Shown here: positions 1 through 6,814 of the stretch, piece after piece
How the letters are laid out: each line of letters begins with the position of its first letter
How positions within the stretch are numbered: position 1 is the first letter of the stretch
Assembly: GCA_047618565.1 (NCBI GenBank)
Contig: JBLHKW010000022.1
Coordinates: 1-42,067 of the forward strand
Source: JBLHKW01 sp047618565
GTDB lineage: Bacteria; Planctomycetota; UBA1135; GCA-002686595
DNA length: 42,067 nt
Direction: 5' to 3'
Program-made: the position numbers and the translations under genes
The notes under the pieces: generated by a model
The model's database searches: none
The model's input: only the letters and a program-made list of their open reading frames with translations
What the model was told of the DNA's origin: nothing

Positions 1-264
1 AAGGCGCGCCTCAAGCAGGTCTTCGCGGGCCAGGTGGCGTTGACGGATTCTGCCGCGGAGGACATCACTGCTTCGATCGAGCGCGTGTTCTCGCGCGTCC
101 CGCTCGAGAATCGGGACGCGCGGGCGTGGCACCTGATGCTGCGCGCGCTCGGCTCGACCATGACCCCGACCGACCTGGGGCTGGAGCCCAATCGCCGCGA
201 CGGGCGTCGCAAGGATGCCCTCGAGCGCGCCCAGCGCAGGAAACAGACCGAAGGCGAGGACTGA
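1..264 (+). CDS. C-terminal end of an unidentified protein (partial)
   Basis: Frame 1 is open from the first base of the window to a TGA at 262-264, so the gene probably enters from the left; a GTG at 34 could be a start only if the gene is a 76-residue ORF. The visible tail is charged and probably helical, with an Arg/Lys-rich end. I do not recognise the family. The next gene, a cobalamin adenosyltransferase, starts 78 bases downstream on the same strand. Confidence 0.55.
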   Translation, partial: KARLKQVFAGQVALTDSAAEDITASIERVFSRVPLENRDARAWHLMLRALGSTMTPTDLGLEPNRRDGRRKDALERAQRRKQTEGED

Positions 265-342
265 ACGTCGCTATCCTCTGGCACGAGCAGGGAGGGCAGC
301 GCATTCTCTGTACCGACCCGCATCCCGCTCACTCGATCATCC

Positions 343-909
343 ATGGTTCATCTATCGCGTATCTACACCAAGACCGGAGACGAGGGACTGACCTCCCTGG
401 GCGACGGTTCTCGGCTTCCGAAGCACCATCTGCGCATCGCGTCCTACGGGACCGTTGACGAAGCCTCGAGCGTGATCGGGCTCGCCCTCGCGCACGGGGT
501 TGAGAAGCCCTACGACGAATGGCTGCTGGCGATCCAGAACGACCTCTTCGACGTCGGTTCGGACCTGTGCGTGCCCGGGGAGGCGGGCGCCAAGATGCGT
601 CTCGGGTCCGCGTACACGGAGCGTCTGGAACGGCAGATCGATGAGATCAACGAGCTGCTCGAGCCCTTGAATTCGTTCATCCTGCCGGGCGGCACGCAGG
701 CGTCCGCGTGGCTGCACCTGGGCCGGACGGTCTGTCGACGTGCGGAGCGCATCGCGTGCGAGCTGGCCACCGTGGAGGGCGAGGAGGTCAACCCGGAGGT
801 CGTGCGCTACCTCAATCGACTCTCGGACCTGTTGTTCGTGCTCGCGCGCGTGACCAACGACGGTGGGCGCGCCGACGTATTGTGGAAACCGGGTGCGGGT
901 AGCGAGTAG
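343..909 (+). CDS. pduO: PduO-type cob(I)alamin adenosyltransferase
   Basis: Transfers the 5'-deoxyadenosyl group of ATP to cob(I)alamin to make adenosylcobalamin in the cytoplasm. The 188-residue length fits the PduO-type family. The N-terminus shows the family ATP-binding signature (RIYTKTGDEGLTSLGDGSR) followed by RIASYGTVDE. Further on are the RRAERIA helix and LNRLSDLLFVLAR, both typical of this trimeric helical fold. The ATG at 343 places the signature at residue 6, as usual. miaE starts immediately after the TAG stop, so the two are probably cotranscribed. I saw no B12 box upstream, so riboswitch control is not supported. Confidence 0.94.
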   Translation: MVHLSRIYTKTGDEGLTSLGDGSRLPKHHLRIASYGTVDEASSVIGLALAHGVEKPYDEWLLAIQNDLFDVGSDLCVPGEAGAKMRLGSAYTERLERQIDEINELLEPLNSFILPGGTQASAWLHLGRTVCRRAERIACELATVEGEEVNPEVVRYLNRLSDLLFVLARVTNDGGRADVLWKPGAGSE

Positions 910-1518
910 TTGTTTCCTCTCGACTACATGACGCCCCCGGAGTGGGTCGAGCGCGTCGCCGTCGATCCGATCGCGCTGCTCTCGGACCACGCACACTGCG
1001 AGCTGAAAGCGGCCGCATCGGCCCAGGCGTTGATCGCCAAGAATCCGGGCCGTACGAACATGCTGCGTGACCTCTCTGCCGTCGCGCAGGAGGAGATGGA
1101 GCACTTCACGCGCGTGGTGGACCTGCTCGTGGAGCGCGGCGGCACCCTGGGCAAGCAGCTCAAGAGCCCGTATGCGGACGGGTTGCTCAAGCAAGCACGA
1201 CGCATGAGCGTCGACCCATTACTCGAACGCTTGCTGACGGCTGCGCTGATCGAGGCGCGTAGCCTCGAACGCTTCCACCTGCTGGCGACAGGGCTCAGGG
1301 ATGAGGGGCTGGCGCAGCTGTACCGCGACCTGCTTCCCAGCGAGGCGGCACACCAGGGCCTGTTCCTGCGCCTGGCGCGCGAGGCGTTTCCTGCCGAGAT
1401 CGTGGCCGAGGCGCACGGGCGTCTGCGCCGGCTGGAGGCCGAAGTGGCGTCCGCGCTTCCGTTCGCTTACCAGGTGCACTCGGGCCTGGCCGAGAGCGTC
1501 GATGGCGCGAGCGCGTGA
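910..1518 (+). CDS. miaE: tRNA-(ms2io6A)-hydroxylase-like di-iron protein MiaE
   Basis: MiaE hydroxylates the isopentenyl group of ms2i6A at tRNA position 37 using a non-haem di-iron centre. The sequence has the expected carboxylate/His pattern in a four-helix bundle: DHAHCELKAA near residue 26, EEMEHF near 60, ARSLERFH near 115 and SEAAHQGLF near 143. Length is 202 residues. The start is taken as the TTG directly after the pduO stop because it restores the usual N-terminal segment before the first iron ligand; an ATG at 928 is the alternative. The tight junction suggests translational coupling with pduO. Confidence 0.92.
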   Translation: MFPLDYMTPPEWVERVAVDPIALLSDHAHCELKAAASAQALIAKNPGRTNMLRDLSAVAQEEMEHFTRVVDLLVERGGTLGKQLKSPYADGLLKQARRMSVDPLLERLLTAALIEARSLERFHLLATGLRDEGLAQLYRDLLPSEAAHQGLFLRLAREAFPAEIVAEAHGRLRRLEAEVASALPFAYQVHSGLAESVDGASA

Positions 1519-1543
1519 TACCGTTTTCGGCGCCCCAGACCCC

Positions 1544-2086
1544 ATGCGCCGTCCCGCGAGAGCCCCAATGAACCTCACGTCCACCGTTCTCGCCCTGGCA
1601 GCCACCGTCCTTGCCTCGCCGCTCATCGGGTGTGGCAGCGCACCCGTAGCGATCGTCGCGCAGGGCAGCCAGGGCGTGCGCCCTGATCTCGAGCAGCAGA
1701 ACGTCGACCGGGATGGGCTCGCCATCGCCGGCTACGACCCGGTCTCCTATTTCGAGGGCGGTGCGTCGAAACCACAGAGGGGCAAGCCCGAGCACTCCCT
1801 GCTCGAGCGCGGCGTGACGTACCGGTTTGCCACGGCGGAGAACCTGGAGCTGTTCAAGAGCACTCCAGGGAAATACGAACCCGCCTACGGCGGGTGGTGT
1901 GCGTATGCGGTCGCGAAGGGCAGCAAGGTCGAGATCGACCCCAGGTCCTTCCTGATCCAGGACGGACGCCTGCTGCTGTTCTACAAGTCGTTCCTGAATG
2001 ACACGCGCAAGACGTGGGGCAAGACTCCAGGTGAGTTCGGTGTCCACGCGGACGAGTACTGGGCAAAACTGATCCAGGCCGAGTGA
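1544..2086 (+). CDS. YHS-domain lipoprotein
   Basis: A secreted lipoprotein with a YHS domain, a small fold linked to metal handling in other proteins; its role here is unknown. The N-terminus reads as a lipoprotein signal with lipobox L-I-G-C. The YHS core follows: GYDPVSYFEGG, then a Y-R-F strand, ENLELFKSTPGKYEPAYGG and WCAYAVAKG, as in the stand-alone YHS family. The ATG at 1544 is preferred because it supplies Arg residues for the signal n-region (MRRPARAP); the ATG at 1568 is also possible. It lies 162 bases before two selenoprotein genes on the same strand. Confidence 0.85.
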   Translation: MRRPARAPMNLTSTVLALAATVLASPLIGCGSAPVAIVAQGSQGVRPDLEQQNVDRDGLAIAGYDPVSYFEGGASKPQRGKPEHSLLERGVTYRFATAENLELFKSTPGKYEPAYGGWCAYAVAKGSKVEIDPRSFLIQDGRLLLFYKSFLNDTRKTWGKTPGEFGVHADEYWAKLIQAE

Positions 2087-2248
2087 TTCCAGGGTTCGTG
2101 GGGCTCGGCCCTTGCGTCATCCTCGCGCAGGCCCACAAGTTCGAACTGAGATCTGCTTCAGAGTGTCGCTGTGACTGTTAGTCTGCGGCACGGCGCCACG
2201 CGCGGCGCGTCAGTCCATCCATCCAGAGGCGACGAGGATTCAGAGCAC

Positions 2249-2602
2249 ATGGCCAAGCGCATCGACTGGTACTACCACCGCAAGGGCTGAACCAGCTGCA
2301 AGCGATCCGACGCCTTTCTCGAGGCGCGGGACGTCACCGTCCGTGAGACGGTCAACGCGACCAAGCAGCGCTTCGGCGAGGATGCTCTGAGCGAGCTGTT
2401 CGAGCAGGCCTCGAAGGTTTCGGTCGGCAAGGGCAAGCGCGTGCTCACCTTCGATCTCAAGCAGAGCTCGGCGACCGACCCCGAATTCGTGGCGGCTGTC
2501 CTGGGCCCGACCGGCAACCTGCGCGCACCGACAGTCCGCACCGGCAAGACCTGGCTGGTGGGTTTCAACGAAGACATGTACTCCGACCGGTTCGGGCAAT
2601 AG
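2249..2602 (+). CDS. ArsC/Spx-family selenoprotein (UxxC), Sec at codon 14
   Basis: A cytoplasmic thioredoxin-fold protein of 117 residues whose predicted active site is U-T-S-C. Reading the TGA at 2288-2290 as selenocysteine joins a 13-codon start to a full ArsC/Spx-like body. Spx proteins have C-T-S-C-R-K at this place, here U-T-S-C-K-R. The C-terminus has RAPTVRTG and LVGFNEDMYSDRF, which match the Spx/ArsC strand and helix after the conserved R-x-P. Cys17 is the only cysteine, so Sec14-Cys17 would form the selenenylsulfide. Without recoding no start codon gives the active site. It is followed after 15 bases by a second selenoprotein. Arsenate reductase activity is not shown; a general thiol oxidoreductase is equally possible. 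Confidence 0.88.
2307..2329 (+). promoter_or_regulatory. Candidate bacterial SECIS hairpin for the ArsC-like selenoprotein
   Basis: A hairpin starts 17 nt after the UGA. CCG pairs with CGG, an A bulges at 2310 on the 5' side, CGCCT (2311-2315) pairs with AGGCG (2322-2326), and the loop is TTCTCG. Spacing and the 5' bulge resemble a bacterial SECIS. The loop lacks the GGUCU found in the other two selenoprotein genes here, so this assignment is weaker. Confidence 0.5.
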
Positions 2603-2617
2603 CTCGCACTTACCGAC

Positions 2618-4087
2618 ATGGCCATCCTGCACCGGATCACGCGATCGACACTGGCGCTGGCAATGGCCGTCTTCCTGCCTTGCGTCTCGGCCCTGGGCCA
2701 GAACGTCGGGCACGGCGTTGGCGATTTCTTTCCCGATGTCGAGCTACCGAAGCTGGATGGTTCCGGGACCGTGCGGCTCTCGAGTTTCAGGGGCCAGCGC
2801 CTGCTGCTGATCGAGTTCGCGTCCTGGTGAGCAGGCTGCCGCCAGCACGTGCCGGTCTGGCACGCGGCCACTGAAGAACTGCGCCAGGCGGAAGATCTGC
2901 TCGTGATCGGCATCACCCAGGAGCAGCACCCGCAGCGCTGCCGCCTGTTCGCCCAGTGGCAGGGTTTCGAATGGCCGATCCTCTGGGATCCTCTGAACCT
3001 CACAGGCGCGAGCGCCGTGCCGGGCGTCTTTGCTGTGGACGAGTTTGGTGTGATCCGCAAGGCACGTCTGGACCCGAGGCGCATCGAGGACGAGCTCATC
3101 GGCGAGTTCCTGGCGGCCCCGTTCGAGCCAGAGCAGGGAACTGCGCCCGTGGCGTCCGTCACGAAGGCGCTGCTCGGTCTCGGGGCTGCTGACACGGGCG
3201 TGGAGTCCGCGTACGCAAGGCTCCTTTGGAATGGAGCGGGTGCTCTGGACGGGGTCATTCGCGATCTCGAGGCTGCCGGGCTCGATCACCAGGCGGCGGA
3301 TCCCTCGCTACTCTTCCGTGCGGGTGTGGCCTATCGCATGCGCTATGACTCGCAGCACGCACGTGGGTCGGATTTCCAGAGCGCCCTGGACCTCTGGAGC
3401 GCGGCCCTGCAGCGGGATCCGAACCAGTACATCTGGCGCCGTCGCATCCAGCAGTACGGACCGCGGCTCGACAAGCCCTACCCTTTCTACGACTGGATCG
3501 AGCGCGCACAGCGCGAGGTGAGTGCCCGCGGCGTCGAGCCCGTGCAGCTGCGCGTGCCACTCAGTGGTGCCGAGATCGCACAGCCGAGCAAGGAGTATCC
3601 GACGCGCAAGGACGGGCGCCAGGCGCCGGACCCCGAGCGGCTCATCGATCTGGACGGCGGGAAGCTGGTGGCCATCGATGCTGCCGCTGCCGTGCACACG
3701 GCGAGTGCAGGGGCGCGCGTGCGTCAGCGTCCCAGTGCGCGCGTGCACCTGGCGCTGCGGCCGGACCCCTTGGCGCAGGTGCACTGGACCAACGAGGCCG
3801 GCCCGACCGTGATCTGGGTTGCGGTCCCGCAGGGCTGGCGCATCGAACGCAACCTGTTCGAGCTCCCGGTGCCGGACGTGCCCACCTCGCGCGAGGTGCG
3901 CCGTCTCGATTTCGAGGTGACTCCGCCCGAGGGCTGGCAGGGTCCCGCAAAGGTCCGTGGATACGCCCTGTACTTCGTCTGCGAGAGCGAGAGCGGGGAG
4001 TGCCTGTATCGGCGTCAGGACTTCGTCGTGCCGATCTCGGCAGCAGGCGGGACGGGCGCTCCCTCAGGCGGCGACGATCGGAAGTGA
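2618..4087 (+). CDS. Secreted selenocysteine thioredoxin with TPR-like and DsbD-alpha-like domains, Sec at codon 71
   Basis: A 489-residue envelope redox protein. Residues 1-27 are a signal peptide ending near SALG. Residues about 33-165 form an AhpC/TlpA-type thioredoxin domain with FASW-U-AGC: the TGA at 2828-2830 stands exactly where the first active-site Cys belongs, and Cys74 is the partner. Downstream sequence continues in frame and completes the fold (PILWDP, VPGVFAVDEFGVIRK). Residues about 215-290 look TPR-like (ALDLWSAALQRDPNQYIW). The C-terminal part (about 375-475) has YFVC(x6)CLY ending in VVPI, with Cys455 and Cys462, recalling the DsbD-alpha Cys pair. Without recoding, a caller would start at GTG 2849 and lose the signal and active site. 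The pair with the ArsC-like gene suggests an operon. A TGA sequencing error is unlikely given the SECIS. Confidence 0.92.
2848..2864 (+). promoter_or_regulatory. bSECIS element, GGUCU loop
   Basis: CGTGCC (2848-2853) pairs perfectly with GGCACG (2859-2864) around the pentaloop GGTCT. The loop begins 24 nt after the UGA. E. coli fdhF SECIS has the same GGUCU apical loop, where G and U contact SelB. The selW-like gene at 25911 has the identical loop, which supports real recoding at both sites. Confidence 0.85.
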
Positions 4088-5212
4088 GAAGGCCAGCTGG
4101 CCTCGGCAGTCGGCGGTCGCGCTGAGCTCAAGCGGGGTTCCCTGACGCAACAGGACGGCGCGTGCAAGCTCGATGCCGATACCGAAGACCTGGGTCACGC
4201 TCTTGCTGAGGTCCCCGCTGCGCACGGTGCCCTCGTCCAGTAGGCGGATATCACCCTCGGTCGGCACGGGGCCGTTGTCGATCACGGCGACCTCCACCTT
4301 CACGCCCGCGACGGCCCGCATGCGGATGACGATCTCGCTGTCGCGTGTCGAGCACTTCGCCGCGCGCTGGGCCAGGCGGGCCACGACCATGACCAGTGCA
4401 TTGCGCTCGCACTTGACTCGCACGGCCTCGTCATTCGCATCGATGCGAAAGGTAACGCGCGTGGTGCGCACCCCGATGAGAGCTTCCTCGATGGCGTGGA
4501 TCAGGCCGAAGGACTCGACGCGCTCCGGGTTGCCCCCGAGGCGCAGGCCCGCGGACTGCCTGAAGTCGCCGTGCAGCTCGAGTAGCTCGGCGCAGGCTTC
4601 GAGGATGTAGCTGGTGTAGTCGCTCTGCTTCTCGTTCAACGGGCCGGCGAGGCCGTCACCCAGTAGCGACGCGAACTCAACGACAGCGGTCAACGGGGTT
4701 CGAAACTCATTCATCGAGTCGCGCAGGTAGGCGCGTAGCTCGGTGGGGTCGACGGTGCCTGCTCGCGAACGGGTGGCGGAGGACCGGTTGGGGAGTACAC
4801 CGTCCCAGCGTACGGTGCGGTTCGTGGCGCGCCGTTCGAAGTGATCGAAGGCGTCGACGACGAGGTTCTCGACCGCGATCGCGCTGTGGAAGTCGGCGGC
4901 AAAGACGACGCTCTGCACGCCCGCGCGCAGGGCCGCGCCGGGATCCCGGTCGCGTTCATCCTCGATCAGGACGATCGGTCCGCGGCGCGCTTCGGCCAGC
5001 AGGATCAGCCACATCATGCCGCCGCCGGTGAGGGCGGATCGTTCGACCAGAAACACGACCTCGGCGCTCAGCGGAAGCTGGTTCAGCGTCTCGCTCGGAT
5101 CACAGAAGTGACGTACCTCCGCCGACAGCTGGTCGAGGGCCTGCGCCAGTGCGGAGGGCGAGGAGGTCGGGTGCGCGATGTGCGCCACCAAGAGATCGGT
5201 CGTTTCTGTCAT
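4064..5212 (-). CDS. Histidine-kinase-like protein lacking the phospho-acceptor His
   Basis: A 382-residue soluble protein built like a hybrid sensor kinase. Residues about 1-140 resemble a receiver-type alpha/beta domain with a weak acidic pocket. A HisKA-like helix follows, but where kinases have H-E-[LF]-R-T-P it reads N-E-F-R-T-P; Asn168 is codon 4709-4711 (AAT). The ATPase part keeps VIDNGP (G1) and FGIGIELA (G2), while the N box around RNALVMVVARLAQRA is poor. It may bind ATP but should not autophosphorylate on His. ATG 5212 is chosen over an upstream in-frame ATG at 5332 because the protein body begins there. Its 3' end overlaps the tail of the convergent selenoprotein gene by 24 bases. 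Confidence 0.8.
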   Translation of the reverse strand: MTETTDLLVAHIAHPTSSPSALAQALDQLSAEVRHFCDPSETLNQLPLSAEVVFLVERSALTGGGMMWLILLAEARRGPIVLIEDERDRDPGAALRAGVQSVVFAADFHSAIAVENLVVDAFDHFERRATNRTVRWDGVLPNRSSATRSRAGTVDPTELRAYLRDSMNEFRTPLTAVVEFASLLGDGLAGPLNEKQSDYTSYILEACAELLELHGDFRQSAGLRLGGNPERVESFGLIHAIEEALIGVRTTRVTFRIDANDEAVRVKCERNALVMVVARLAQRAAKCSTRDSEIVIRMRAVAGVKVEVAVIDNGPVPTEGDIRLLDEGTVRSGDLSKSVTQVFGIGIELARAVLLRQGTPLELSATADCRGQLAFSLPIVAA

Positions 5213-5449
5213 CGGTCGGAAGTTGGGGGGGGCGTTTGCCGCGAATCGGCTCGGACCCTGGCTATCGCTTTCGGCCCATCGAGCTCTTGAGCGGATCCCG
5301 TGAAACGGCGCGAAGAGCGGCCGATTGAACACGATTCATACCAAGTTGCAATTGGGCGGTCCGGGCCTGGAGCGGGCGACAGGGCATGTTCGATGGGGAA
5401 GACCCAGGCTCCGTGGGGGCGCTCCAGGTACCCTGCGCACGCGGGGCCC

Positions 5450-6484
5450 ATGGGTTTGACGGAGACGAACAGAAGGGCCGTGGACCGGCGCTACCCCCTC
5501 TGCGGAGTCCTATTGGTGCTCGGCGGATGCCTGAGCCCCAATCCGCAGCCCATCGTGCGTGGCCCCCTGGCGGGGCGGCCCCAGCACCCCCTGGGGCTGA
5601 CCTTTCTCGCCATGCGGCCGCGGCGCGCCCACACCCAGGCGGCCGGCACGACCGGAGTGGGGGTGCAGTCGACCTACAGCTCGATCTACGAGGCGAACTC
5701 GGCGGGGGATGACCGGGTCGATTTCGATGGTGAGCTCTCTCGCAGCTCCATCAAACTGCGACACGGGCTGGCGGATGGCGTCGACCTGGAGGTCGAGCTC
5801 GGTCTGCTCTACACGACGAGTGGTTTCCTGGACTCCACGCTGGAGCGCTATCACGGGTTCTTCGTGCTGCCGGACGGTGGGCGCAGCGAGGCGCCCAGCG
5901 ACAGCTACTCCATGCAGATCACCCGGGACGGGGAGTCGGTCTTCGGAGTCGAGGAGGATCGGCTCGGTCTCACGGACACGCCCGTGGTCGCGACGGTGTC
6001 CATCGCCGAAGAGGATCCCCTGACCTGGCGGCCGGCTGTCTCCCTGCGCGCGGCTGTCGAGCTTCCGACGGGATCGGAGCAAGCAGGCTTCGGCAGTGGC
6101 GGGGTCGATTGGGGCGCCGGTGTGTTGCTCGAGAAGACGAGCGGGCGCTGGACCTGGACGGCCGCTGCGGATGTGATCCTGCCCGATGCGCCGGATTCAT
6201 TTGGCGCCGTCGGTATCGACATCCGCGACTTTGCGCAGCTTCAGGCGGGTACCGAATTCCGCTGGTCGAATCGCTGCTCGCTGCTGGCGCAGGTGTTCCT
6301 GACGACGCCCTATACCCGTGACATCGAACTGGAAGAGATCAACCGCGAGATCCTCGATCTCGGGCTAGGCGCAGCGTTCGATGTCGGTGCTCGTTCCCGA
6401 TTGATGCTGTCATTCCACGAGGATCTCGTGGCTGCCACGGGACCGGACTTCTCCGTGCGCGCGGCATGGACCTGGGGCTTCTGA
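5450..6484 (+). CDS. DUF3187-family outer-membrane lipoprotein
   Basis: Predicted outer-membrane beta-barrel-like protein of 344 residues. The N-terminus has a positively charged n-region, a hydrophobic core and lipobox L-G-G-C. Family-like features are the segment about ten residues after FLDSTLERYH (GFFVLPDGGR) and repeated amphipathic strands such as LRHGLADGVDLEVELGL and VSLRAAVELPTGS. The chain ends in an aromatic residue (WTWGF), as barrels commonly do. The ATG at 5450 gives the signal peptide at the N-terminus; longer in-frame starts (5300) do not. Substrate unknown. It stands alone between a convergent pseudo-kinase and a convergent small gene. Confidence 0.78.
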   Translation: MGLTETNRRAVDRRYPLCGVLLVLGGCLSPNPQPIVRGPLAGRPQHPLGLTFLAMRPRRAHTQAAGTTGVGVQSTYSSIYEANSAGDDRVDFDGELSRSSIKLRHGLADGVDLEVELGLLYTTSGFLDSTLERYHGFFVLPDGGRSEAPSDSYSMQITRDGESVFGVEEDRLGLTDTPVVATVSIAEEDPLTWRPAVSLRAAVELPTGSEQAGFGSGGVDWGAGVLLEKTSGRWTWTAAADVILPDAPDSFGAVGIDIRDFAQLQAGTEFRWSNRCSLLAQVFLTTPYTRDIELEEINREILDLGLGAAFDVGARSRLMLSFHEDLVAATGPDFSVRAAWTWGF

Positions 6485-6520
6485 TCCCCGGCCTCTCGAC
6501 TCACGCTGCTGGCGCGGGCC

Positions 6521-6760
6521 TCAGGCGGCGCCCAGGGCGCGCAGTCGATCGAGCAGGGAACGACGCTTGGGCCTGGCCTCGTGCTGCTGGCAGTCGCCAC
6601 GCAGGTTGATGACACGCTGGTCGCCGGGCGATTGCTGCTGATCGAGGTATGCGGGCTTCTGCTTCACGGCCAGGTTGTCGTTGTGCCAGCAACCGGTCGC
6701 AGGCGCCTCGTAGGGCGCAGTTCGATAATGGACGCAGTTGCTGCAGGAGATCTTTGTCAT
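6521..6760 (-). CDS. Small four-cysteine protein, function unknown
   Basis: A 79-residue protein with Cys at SCSNCVHY (CxxC near residues 6-9), GCWH near 23 and GDCQQH near 57, which could form one zinc or iron site. The segment YLDQQQSPGDQRVINLRGDC looks ordered, and the Arg-rich C-terminus looks disordered. I do not recognise a named family. It is the last gene of the long minus-strand run, 54 bases after the M14 peptidase, and is convergent with the DUF3187 gene. Confidence 0.65.
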   Translation of the reverse strand: MTKISCSNCVHYRTAPYEAPATGCWHNDNLAVKQKPAYLDQQQSPGDQRVINLRGDCQQHEARPKRRSLLDRLRALGAA

Positions 6761-6814
6761 CGCGGGTCGTGGCAGGCGGTTCGGAAGTGGCAGGACAGTC
6801 TATCGGAGTGGGGG

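Noticed and set aside
2828..2830. TGA as a frameshift, pseudogene or sequencing error
   Set aside because: The frame continues unchanged, the codon sits exactly at an active-site Cys, a GGUCU SECIS hairpin follows, and the same pattern recurs at 25941.
2272..3258. Long minus-strand ORF opposite the two selenoprotein genes
   Set aside because: Its sequence has no motifs and is Ser/Arg/Pro-rich as expected for an antisense frame in high-GC DNA. The plus strand gives two complete thioredoxin-fold proteins once TGA is read as Sec.
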